Below, piece by piece: positions 46,601-56,690 of a stretch of 64,000 bases of DNA. The notes beneath the pieces are model-generated. The model did no database searches. It worked only from the letters and a program-made list of their open reading frames with translations, and was not told the DNA's origin. A program made the translations under genes and the position numbers. Source of the stretch: Myotis daubentonii. Lineage: Eukaryota; Chordata; Mammalia; Chiroptera; Vespertilionidae. The number at the start of each line of letters is the position of its first letter. The first letter of the stretch is position 1. The stretch is from contig NC_081851.1 in the NCBI RefSeq assembly GCF_963259705.1, positions 16,094,145-16,158,144 on the forward strand. Reading direction: 5' to 3'.

Positions 46601-46702
46601 GGAGGGGACAGAGGCTGTTGCGACAGAGGAGGGAGAGGTAGAGGCTGATGGGACAGAGTTCAGAGGTGCAGAGGCTGATGGGACAGAGGCGGAAGGAGGG
46701 GA
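43687..46702. repeat. Purine-rich minisatellite, block 4
   Basis: The longest block (3.0 kb). It contains a higher-order duplication of about 1050 bp: the landmark 'gctttgaggctga' with following units occurs at 44661 and 45711, and 'ggtggggtatggaggctgaa' at about 44563 and 45628. The 468-codon minus-strand frame starting at 44967 and those near 45.4-46.2 kb are compositional. Confidence 0.96.
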
Positions 46703-47068
46703 TGTACTGGGCTGCATATCGGGGCGCGCTGTACTGTCTGTTCCTGGACAGACAGGAAGGTACTGACATCAGGTCATGCCTTGAGATATGGTCTCATGGT
46801 CCCTCCTCAATATACTGTGCTCTCTGTTCCCGGAAAACATAGATAGGAAGGATATAATGCCATACTGTGTCGGGAACAAATTGCGTAAACAAGGCTTTGT
46901 AACTTTGTAGTTTTTGCAAATAAATAGGCTGTAATTCTTGCAGTCATTGCTGCAGTTCAGCCTATGCTTTGGCGGAGTGCTGGGCCTGCAGACAGCTGGC
47001 CAGCTTAATAAAGGTTCCTAAATTTAAATTCTGATCGGTGGTGTATCTTGCTGAACCAACCCACAACA
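46703..47068 (+). mobile_element. LTR copy 4, at the right edge of the satellite
   Basis: The same LTR with the same left flank, but its last third is more diverged ('ctgatcggtggtgtatcttg', 'ctgaaccaacccacaaca') and the right flank is unique DNA (ttatgtgaatc) instead of GGGGA plus satellite. It marks the distal end of the array. Confidence 0.85.
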
Positions 47069-48239
47069 TTATGTGAATCAATCATGTTTATTACAAAAAT
47101 AACATTTTATAAAATCTGAAAAGAGCCCTTCACTCCCGAACTCATTGAACACATGTGTGCCCCTCCATGTCCCTCCCTGGACCTGGGTCTTTGGGGGCAG
47201 GGCCTTCACAGTTTACCTTTCAGGAGCTGAGAGGGGCTGGGAGACAGACAGGAGAACAAGAACCACACTTTATTTCAGAAGATACCCAAAGCCATGGAGA
47301 ACACAGGCTTGGTTATATGAAGAGGGGGTGACAGGGACTACATGGTTTCCTATTGCTGCCCTAACAAATGACTCAAACAGAGTGGCCCTCACCACAAAGT
47401 GTGTGATCCCAGGGGCTGTGGGTCAGAAGCCTGAGGCAGGTGCATCCAGCTGAGCTCCTTCCTGGTAGGTCAGAGACCCTGCTCCTGGCTCCTGGGGAAC
47501 TAGAAGAGCCCTCTCCTTACAGAGCAGTTTCCTGCTGTCCCTGCCAGAGCCACTCCCAGTTCCAGGCCTCCAGAAAACCTTGGCTCCTGGTCCCTTCCTC
47601 CAGCCTCAACTTCCTGCAGCCAGCAACTCAGACTGAGCCCCTCCCACGGCATCTGTGACCCACCCTCTCACCCACATCCCACTTTCAAGAGCACATGGTT
47701 ACTGAGGGCCAAGAGCTAGGAGGGGACAGGGCAGGGGAGAAGGTATCATCCATGGAGGGCGAGCTGCACCTTCTGTACATTCTGTAGAGGGTCTGGGGTT
47801 TGTTGGTGCTAAATAAATGTTCAGTCAGTGACTTAAAACAGCCACACAAGAACCCCTGGTTACATTGGCCCCCCTGGCTGACCTCAAGTGGTTGCCAGGT
47901 TACCACTATGACCTGTCTCACCATTGTGACCTGTCAGCTCTGTGACCTGTTGCCAGCTTATACCCCACACGCCTGGGTTGAGACCCCTTCAGTGTGAGGC
48001 CCCAAGAGACTCAGGGAAGGGCTCCCCAAGATCTTGTCATATTTAACTCAGATTTGGCTGTTGAGACAGAGCTCGCCACAAGGAGAACTCAGGAAGCCAC
48101 CACCAAAGGGAAAGCAAGTACCTCCAGGGCAGGGAGAGCCAGGCTGGTGCAGGAGAGGGCAGGCAGGAGAGGACAGGCAGGAGAGGGCGGGCAGGAGAGG
48201 GCGGGTGGGCAGATAAAGGGTGGGTTGGAAATGCTGTCA
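47069..48239. other. No gene recognised; probable ancient repeats
   Basis: Spacer between the two satellites. 'tttcctattgctgccctaac' onward (about 47346-47480) looks like an old, decayed mammalian interspersed repeat of a family I cannot name. From 48100 to 48230 short 'caggcaggagagggcggg' units recur. Confidence 0.4.
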
Positions 48240-48480
48240 CAGCAGGAAGGCTTTTAGGCACCAGAATAGGGGGATCTGATTTATATTTTTTAAAGATCAC
48301 TCGGTGATTTGACATTTGAAATGATATTTGACATGTGTGCTGAGAGCCAGGCAGGATTTGGGCAGATGAAGACGGTGAGATGTGCTTCAGGTGCAGACAG
48401 TGGACACGGCCTGGAGCAGGACAGATGAACACTGGGGACCAGAGCACATGCCTCTCAGAGCCTGTGAGTGATGGGACAGG
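48240..48480 (+). repeat. Left arm of a ~7-kb inverted repeat
   Basis: Non-satellite sequence from 'ggcttttaggcacc' through 'ttatattttttaaagatcac', 'tgatttgacatttgaaatga' and 'ggcaggatttgggcagatga' to 'cagagcctgtgagtgatggg'. The same sequence is found in reverse complement at 54400-54586 and 55267-55345, flanking the palindromic satellite. Confidence 0.9.
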
Positions 48481-51400
48481 GCAGGGAAACAGAAGACCCT
48501 GCATGGAGGGTGCAGGGGAGAGGCGGGAGGGGACTCTCCATGGAGGGTCAGGGAAGGGGGGGCAGGGAGCCCTCCATGGAGGGGGCAGGGTAGGGGGAAA
48601 AGGGATCCTCCATGGAGGGGGCAGGGCAGGGAGGAGAGGGGACTCTCCATGGAGGGGACAGGGCAGTGCAGGGAGGAGAGGGGACTCATACCCTGCCCTG
48701 CCCCCTCCATGGAGAGTCCCCTCTCCTCCCTCCCCTGCCCCCTCCATGGAGAGTCCCCTCTCCTCCCTGCCCTTCCCCCTCCATGGAGGGTCCCCTCTCC
48801 TCCCTCCCCTGCCCCCTCCATGGAGAGTCCCCTCTCCTCCATGGACCCTCCACGGAGGGGGCAGGGCAGGGCAGGGAGGAGAGGGGACCCTCCATGGAGG
48901 GAGGGCAGGGGATGCTCCATGAAGGGACAGGACAGGGTGACAGGGACCCTCCGTGAAGGGGTATGGTCAAGGGGAGGGGCATCTTCCCTTTGAGGGAAGA
49001 GGGCAGGAGGGAAGGAGCACTCTCCATGGAATGGGGACACGGGACCCATCATGGAGGGTCCCCGACCTCCTCTTCTTGTCCCCTCCATGGCACGTCCCAA
49101 ATCCCTGCTCTAAGGAGAGTGCTCTCCCCCTGCCCTGCCCCTCAAAGGGAGGATCCCTATCCCTCTAACCATCCCCTCCATGGAGAGGACCCTTTGCCTC
49201 CTGCCCTGTCCCCCCATGCAGAGTCTCTGGTCCCCACTCCATGAAGGGTGCCCCCTCCCTCCTGCCCTGTCTCCTCAAAGGCGGGATCCCTATTCCCCTG
49301 ACCATTCTCCTCCAAGGAGGATCCACTTCCCTCTCCCCATTCACTCCACTGAGAGTCCCCTGTCCCCAGTCCATGGAGGGTATCCCCTCCCCCTCAAAGG
49401 GGGGTTCCTTGTACTCTTGCCCACTCACTATCCTGGAGGGTTCTCTTTACCCCCTGTCCTATCTCTCCATGAGGGTCCCATGGGACATGGTCAAGGGTGC
49501 AAGGAACCCCCTATGAGGGGACAGGTATTGGGGTGGGGGCACCTTCCATGGACTGAGGACAGGGGACCTTCCATGGGGAAATCTCCTTTCCCCCCTCCCC
49601 ATACTTTCCATTGAGGGTCCTCTGTTCCCACTCCATGCAGGGTGTCCCCCACTTCCTCCCCCAGCCCCTCAAGAAAAGGTCCCTTGTACCCCTGCCCATT
49701 CCCGTTCATGGAGCATCGCTTTTCCCACCTCCTCATACTCTCCATTGAGGGTCATCTGTTCCCACTCCATGGAAGGTATCCCCTCATACTCCCCTAGCCC
49801 CTCAAAGGGAGGTTCCTTGTACCCTTGCCCATTCACTGGCATGGAGGGTCCCCTTTTCCCCTTGTCCTGTCCCTCAATGGAGGGTCCCCTGGGACATGGC
49901 AAGGGGAACAAAGAAACCTCCTTTGATTGGACAGGCATCGAGGTGGGGACCGCCCATGGAGGGGGATAGAGAACACTCCATGTAGGGGACAGGGAGTGGG
50001 AAAGTGGATCAACCCTGGAGGAGAAAGGACAGGGGCACAAGGGGACGCTCCATGGAGGAAGAAGGGCAAGAAGGGAAATGCCATGCTCCCTCCATGGAGG
50101 CTGCCCTCTCCCCTCCTGGGGGTGGGCAGGAGGAACGGGCAGGAGCATAAGCACCCCTCATTTCAGGGGACAGGAAATGGATAACAAGGGATTCTCCATG
50201 GAGTGAGCACGGTAGGGACCACAGGGTCCCGCATGGAGGGGAAGGAAAGGGGCATAGGGAACCCCCCTTTGAGAGGCAGGGCATGGGGGAGAGAGCACTC
50301 TCCATAAAGTGGGGACAGGGGACCCTCCATGGAGGGAAAAGACTGGAGAAGGGGGTTCCTCCATGAAAGAGAATGGTCAGGAGGATAGGTACCCCCCTTT
50401 TGAGGGGAAAGAGCAGGTGCAGAGCACCCTCCATAGAGTGGGAACAAGGGACATGCCATGGAGGGGACAAGGAGGGGTATAGGGAACCCTCTATGACTAG
50501 TCTCCTGTCCCCGCTCCATGGAGGGCATCCTCTCCCTCTCCCAGGTCCCTTGTACCCTTGCCCATTCACTACTATGGATGGTCCCGTTTCCCCCTTTTCC
50601 TGACCCTCCATGGAAGGTCCCCTGGGACATGGGCAGGGGATCAAAGAACCTCCCTTTGAGGATACAGGCATGGAGGTGGGGGGGGACAATACTCATGGAA
50701 GGGGGACAGGGGACCCTCCATGTAGGGGACAAGGAGGGGGGAAAGAGGACCTTCCCTGGAGGGGAAAGAGCAGGAGGTCAGGGAACCTCACTTTGAGGGG
50801 TCACAACAGAGGGGACAGGGGACCCTCCATGGAGGAAGAAGGGCAAGAAGGGCAATGCCATGCTCCATCCATGCAGCCTGCCCTCTCCTCTCTTCCTGGG
50901 GGTGTGGGACAGGAGCATAGGGCACACCTCATGTCAGGGCCAGGAAAGGAAGAACAAGGGAATCTCCATGGAGTGAGCATGGTACGGACCACAGGGGCCC
51001 TCCATGGAGGGGAATGGGCAGGGAGATAGGAATCCCCCCTTTGAGGGGGTAGAAAAGGAGGGGAAGGGGCACCCTCCATGAAGTGGGGACAGAGGACCCT
51101 CCATGGACAGACCAGGCAGAAGGGAAGGGGACCCTCCATGAAGGAGAATGGTCAGGGGGATAGGTATCCCCCCCTCCTTTGAGGGGAAAGAGCAGGCAGA
51201 AAGCACCCTCCATAGAGTGGGAACAAGGGACATGCCATGGAGGGGACAAGGAGGGGAGACAGGGGACCCTCCACGACTAGTCCCCTGCCCCACTCCATGG
51301 AGGGTATCCCCTCCCTCTCCCTGGCCCCTCAAAGGGAGGTTCCTTGTACCCTTGCTCATTCACTGCCATGGAGATTCCCCTTTCCTCCTTGTCCTGTACC

Positions 51401-53899
51401 TCCACGGAGGGTCCCCTGGGACATGGGCAGGCGATCAAAGAACCTCCCTTTGAGGGAACAGGCATGGAGGGGTTATAGGGGACCCTCCATGCATGGGATG
51501 GGAGCGGGGGGAAGAGGACCGTCCCTGGAGGGGAAAGGGCAGGGGGACAAGGAGCCTCGCTTTGAGGGTCAGAGCACGGGGGATAGGGGACCCTCCATGG
51601 AGGAAGAAGGGCAATGCCATGCTCCCCCCATGGAGGCTGCCCTCTCCCCTCTGCCTGGGGGGGGTGGGAAAGGGCATAGAGCACCCCTCATTTCAGGAGG
51701 CAGGAAAGGTAGAAAAAGGGAATTTCCATGGTAGGGATCACAGAGACCCTCCATGAAGGGGAATGGGCAGGGGGATAGGGACGCCTCCTTTGAGGGACAG
51801 GGCAATGGGGAGAGAGCATTCTCCATAAAGTGGGGAAAGGGGACCCTCCATGGAGGGACAAGAAGGGGAGTTAGGGGACCTTCCATAATGGTGAATGGTC
51901 AAGGGTACAAGGAACCCCCCTTTGAGAAGACAGAGCAGGGGGAGGAGGCACCCTCCATGGAGTGGTGACAAAGGAATCTCAATGGAGGGGACAGGGCAGA
52001 AGAAAGGCGATTCTCCCTGGAGAGGAGTGGGCAGAGGGTTAGGTATTCCACCCTTTGAGGGAAAAGGGCAGGATGGAGGGGGCACCCTCTATATGGAGTG
52101 GGACAAGGGATTCTCAATGGAGGGGACAGGGCTGGGGAAAGGGGACTCTTCTTAAAGAGGAATGTGCAGGGGGAGAGGGATCCCTCTTTGAGGGGACAGG
52201 GCAGGAGGGAGGGGCACCCTTCTTGGGGTGGGGACAGGGGAACCATCATGGAGGGTCCCCTATCTCCTCTGTTTGTCCCCTCCATGGTGTGATCCCTGAC
52301 CCCACTCTATAGAGGGTGCTCTCCCCCCTTCCCTGCCCCTCAAAGGGGGATCTCTATCCCCTGACCATTCCCCTCCATGGAGAGGACCCTTTGCCCCCTG
52401 CCCTGTACCTCCACTAAGGGTCCCCTGTCCCCAGTCCATGAAGGGCGCCCCTTCTCTACTGCCCTGTCTCCTCAAAGGGGGGATCCCTATTCCCCTGCCC
52501 ATTCTCCTTCATGGAGGATCATCTTTCCCTCCTCCAGTCCTCTCCATTGAGGGTGTTCTGTCTCCACTCCATGGAGGGTTTCCCCTCCCCCTCCCCTGGC
52601 TCCGCAAAGAGGGGTTCTTTGTATCCCTGCCCACTCACTGCCATGGAGGGTCTCCTTTCCCTCTAGCCCTGTCCTTCCAAGGTGGGACCTCCTGTCCTCA
52701 TTTCATGTAGGGTGCCCCCTTCATCCCTGTCCTGCCCATCAAAGGGGAGGTTCCTGGTACCACTACCTATTCATCTCAATGGAGAGGAAAGGGAAGGGTT
52801 GAGAGAACACCCTCCATGGAGGAAAATGGGCAGAGGAGGGACCCCCCACACTGAGGGCAGGGCAGAGGAGGAAGCACCCTCCATGGAGAGTTCGGGCAAG
52901 GGAGAAAGGGGAGTCTTCATGGAGGGGAATGAGCAGGGGTATAGGGATCCCTCTTGGAAGGGACAGAGCAGAGGAAGAAAGCACCTCCCATGGATTAGTT
53001 ACAGGGAACTCTCCATGGAAGGGCCAGTACAGGGGGAACAGGGCATTCTACATGGAGGGGAATTGGCAGGGGTACAAAGAAACCCCCTTTTAGGGGACAG
53101 GACAGGGAAAGAGGCACCCTCCATGGAGTGGGGACAGGGCAGAGAGGGGAGGGCACCCTCCTTGGAGGAAGATGGGCAAGAAAAACAATGTCCTGCTCCC
53201 TTCATGGAGGGTGCCCTCCCCTCTGTCTGTGGAGGAAAATGAGCAGAGGGGTAGGGCACCCCACCTTTGGAGGGGTCAGGAAAGGGTGAACAAGGGATTC
53301 TCCAGGGATGGAGCAGTGCAGGGAGCACAGGGACCCTCCATGCAGGGAACAGAGTAGAGGAAACAGGGGACCATCCATGGAGAACGGGCAGGGGACAAAG
53401 AACCCCCATTTGAAGGGGCAGAGAAGGGGTGCCAGGGGGACCATGACAGGGGTGTCCTGTCCCCCTGCACTTTCCCCTCCATGGATGGTTCCCTGTCCTC
53501 CATGTCTTGCTCCTGCCATGGACAGTCCATTTCACCCTTTCCTTGCCCCCTCAAAGGGGGGACCCCTATCCCTCTGCCATGTCCCTCCACAGTAGGTCTG
53601 CTCTCCCCACTCCATGGAGGGGTCCCTCTCTCCCGGCTCTGTCCCCACAGGGCAGTGTGGATAAGGGACTCTCCACTGAAGCAACAGGGCAGGGAAAAGA
53701 AGACCCTTCGTGGCTGTGTCTGGGCAGGGAGGACAGTGGACCCTGCTTGGTAAGGACAGGGCGCCATCCATGGATGGGATAGGGCAGGAGGGCCAGGGCA
53801 AAAGGGACAGGAGGTGAGGACACTGACCCCTCCATGGATGATCCCTGTCCTTACCAAGAAGGGTCTACTGTCCCCCATGCCCTGTCACAGCCGCAAAGG
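48481..53899. repeat. Palindromic-core minisatellite (CTCCATGGAG)
   Basis: Units of roughly 45-60 bp carrying the palindrome CTCCATGGAG or close variants, joined by GGGCAGGG-type G-rich or, in inverted units, CCCTGCCC-type C-rich linkers. Orientation flips many times (for example G-rich 48490-48690, C-rich 48695-48850, G-rich again 48855-49060). Higher-order units of about 770 bp recur at about 49.8, 50.55 and 51.33 kb (shared 'cttgtacccttgcccattca'). Open frames occur on all frames and are not genes. Confidence 0.95.
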
Positions 53900-53911
53900 G
53901 TCTTCCTTTTC

Positions 53912-54162
53912 TTTTTTTTTTTTAAGGGGAGAATGATGATTTTTTTGAATATATTTTATTGATTTTTTACAGAAAGGAAGGGAGAGGGATAGAGAGTTAG
54001 AAACATCGATGAGAGAGAAACATTGATCAGCTGCCTCCTGCACAGTCCCTACTGCAGATGTGGCCTCAACAAAGGTACATGCCCTTGACTGGAATCTGAC
54101 ATGGGACCTGTGAGTCCACAGGCTGAAGCTCAATCCACTGAGCCAAACTGGTTAGGGCAGAG
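53912..54162 (-). mobile_element. Ves SINE inserted in the satellite
   Basis: A reverse Ves with a perfect 12-bp target duplication GTCTTCCTTTTC at 53900-53911 and 54163-54174. The body is 'tattttattgattttttaca' through 'gagccaaactggttagggc'. Confidence 0.96.
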
Positions 54163-54586
54163 GTCTTCCTTTTCCCTGTACTGTTGCTTCAGTGGAAAGT
54201 CCCCTATCCACTCTTCTGCATCCCTGCCCCTTCCCAAGGTCTCCTGTCCCCACTGCCCACCCCCTCTCATGGTGCCCTGTCCCCCTGCTCTGCCTTCCCA
54301 TGGAGGGGCCCCTGTCTCCCCTGCTCTGACCACTCTGTGGTTGGTCCCCTTTCACCTCTGCCTTTTCCCTCCATGCAGGGTCTTCTGTTTCCCTGTCCTG
54401 ACCCCTCACTCACAGGCATCTGAGGGGCATATGCTCTGGTCTGTCCAGTGTTCATCTCTCCTGCCTCCAGGCTGTGGCTACTGTCTGTACCTGAAGCACA
54501 TTCTCACCCTCTTCATCTGTCTAAATCCTACCTGAGCCCTCAGGACACATCTCAAATATCATTTCAAATGTCAAATCACAAGCAGG
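54163..54586 (-). repeat. Satellite end and right arm of the inverted repeat
   Basis: 54163-54400 is inverted satellite (ends with 'cctccatgcagggtcttctg', the complement of the left start 'cagaagaccctgcatggagg'). 54400-54586 is the reverse complement of 48300-48480 ('tgacccctcactcacaggca', 'caaatatcatttcaaatgtc'). Confidence 0.92.
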
Positions 54587-55266
54587 GGAAGGGGGGTGGG
54601 GTGTGGGGGGTAAAGGGTGGGTGGTAGGGGGTGGGGGTTGGGGGCTGGTGGGTGGTGGGTGGGGGCTGTGTGATATGGGGTGTGGGATGTGGGGTGGCAG
54701 GTGGGAGTAGGGGGTAAGAGGGGTACAGGGGGTGAGGGGTAATATTGGGGTGTAGGGGCAGGCTGGTGGGAGGTTGCGGGTGAGGACTGGGGGTGTGGTG
54801 TGTGGGTAGCAGGAGGTGCTGGTGGGTGTGGGATGGCAGCTAGGGGTGGTGTGTTTGGAGTGGTGATAGGGTTGGCCGGTGAAGGGTGGGGGGAGGAAGA
54901 AGAGGGCATAGGGGCGATTAATGGTGATGGAAGGAGACTTGACTTGAAGGCAGTGAGCACACAATGCGATATACAAACGCATTATAGAATGGCACAGCTG
55001 ACCTATGCAATTTTATTAATGAATGTCACCCAAATAAGTTTGATTAAAATAAATAAAAAGTGGGTCTATTGAGGGTGATTAGGTTATGAGAGTGGAGCCC
55101 TCATGAATTTCATTATTACCCTTTTAAAAGATCCCCCATGCTATACTTATCAGGGGATCACTCTATATGTTATATTAATGTCAAACCACTATTATATACA
55201 CTTGAAACTAATATTGAATGTCATCTCTAATTGAAAAAAAATAAATTAGTAAAATAATTTTTAATA
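54587..55266 (+). mobile_element. L1 3' end with G-rich tract, inserted in the right arm
   Basis: A G/T-rich stretch (54587-54900) with many runs of three to six G is followed by an L1-type 3' UTR ('aatggtgatggaaggagact', 'cgcattatagaatggcacag', 'atgaatgtcacccaaataag') and A-rich ends. It interrupts the inverted-repeat arm; aaatca on each side may be the target duplication. Confidence 0.75.
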
Positions 55267-55345
55267 AAAATAAAAATGCAAATCAGAGTGATCTTTAAAA
55301 AATATAAATCAGATCAGTACAGTTGGTGCCTAAAAGCCTTAAGCG
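55267..55345 (-). repeat. Outer part of the right inverted-repeat arm
   Basis: 'gagtgatctttaaaaaatat', 'aaatcagatc' and 'ggtgcctaaaagcctt' are the reverse complement of 48248-48305. The arm was split by the L1 insertion at 54587-55266. Confidence 0.85.
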
Positions 55346-56690
55346 CTCCAGCAGGGGTCAGCTCTCCAGACAGCATCATGCCTGTGAGGGAATTACACTG
55401 CTGGTAGAGGAATGCCCTGTCTTCTTCCTCCAGTTGCCCCCTTCACTGTTCTGGTGACATGTGGCACTGGTACAGGGCAGAACTGTGCTTCCATGAGAGT
55501 GAGCTAAGCATCATTTTGGTTGCTTTGTTCTAGTGAAGGTGCAGACACAGAAAAAAAAAAACATTTTAAAAAAGCTTAATGGTTCTAACAGCATTTCAAC
55601 CCACCCAAGGGCCATTTATCTGCCCTTTCCTGCACCCAGCCAACCTGGCTCACCCAGCTTGAGGAAAGAAGGCAGGAATGGTGCTGCCCATGCAGCCAGT
55701 GAACATGCATCTGGCCAGACATCTGAAGAGAACTGCAGTTACCTTAGGATGGAAATGGAGGGACGCATCTGTGAGGATCAGGTACACACCAGAGGACTAA
55801 ACTTTTTGTGACACAGTGATGGGATCAGAGCTGCAGGACATCACTACCATCTCACTCACCCACTGCATCCCAGGGGACCATGAACCACCCACAGCAAGAA
55901 GCAGCTCCATGGCCTCGGACCACCCACTGACCCTCTGCAAAGCACTTGAGCTCACATGGCTGATCTCAGAAATCTTATGAATCCCAGAAATCTTAAACCC
56001 TACGAAGTAGCCTGTTTTGACATTTTAGTTCTACTCCTACAAAGAAAGCCAGGCCTGGGTCTTTTGTAGCCTTCTCAGAGGTGTGTGAGACCCAGTAGGT
56101 GGAAGCTAGACCTGGTATACCTTGGAACATTTGCTGAGTGCCCTCAAACCCAGCACAGACAACAAGTTTGAACCTGTATCAATCTGGTGAACACCGCTCA
56201 CTCTACCTGAGAACTCACTGAGAAGTTACCTCATGCTACTTGAATACCTCCAGAGACTCTTTCAGTGACTGAATTTAACAGGCACATGACAGATGCAGGC
56301 AGGCAGAGGCAGATATCAGGGGTGTTTTGGGACTTTTGATGAACTTCTTCCAGTCCCATCGCAGGTAAAAGTCAGCCTTGGTGCACTGCTTGGACTTCCT
56401 GAACTCACTCTGACCCAGCAGAGGCAGCCACAAACTGTGAATTGCTTTGCAGCTCCAAAGAGACTGTCCAGGGCCAGTCACAGAAAGCATCTGAAATTGG
56501 CCGGCACCAGAATCCCTCCCAGGACAAACACACAGTGGCCAACTTTAGATGACATCAGAGCATGATCCAATTAGCTTAATATGCAGCATGTGCAAAGAGA
56601 GAGCTTGGCAGGACCAGAACAGGATGAGAACACTTCAGCTCCATGTGGTCAGCACCTGAACAGCAGCTCATACAATGTGAGGTCAGGGTT
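55346..56690. other. No gene recognised
   Basis: Low-copy-looking DNA before an old L1. The last part (from about 56200) may already be L1 5' UTR, but I cannot show it. Confidence 0.35.

Noticed and set aside
38292..46769. Long minus-strand frames (up to 468 codons) encoding Pro/Ser/Leu-rich repeats
   Set aside because: They run through satellite and into LTRs, occur in all three minus frames, have no start context or splice sites, and follow directly from a purine-rich plus strand lacking TTA, CTA and TCA.
38315..47068. A provirus with LTRs flanking an internal region
   Set aside because: No primer-binding site follows the LTRs and no gag, pol or env remnant lies between them. The purine-rich sequence before each LTR is ordinary satellite, so it is not evidence for a polypurine tract.
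48043..53878. Many 100-240-codon frames on both strands in the palindromic satellite
   Set aside because: All are low-complexity Gly/Pro/Trp-rich repeats of the same unit in different frames; none has a domain or splice support.
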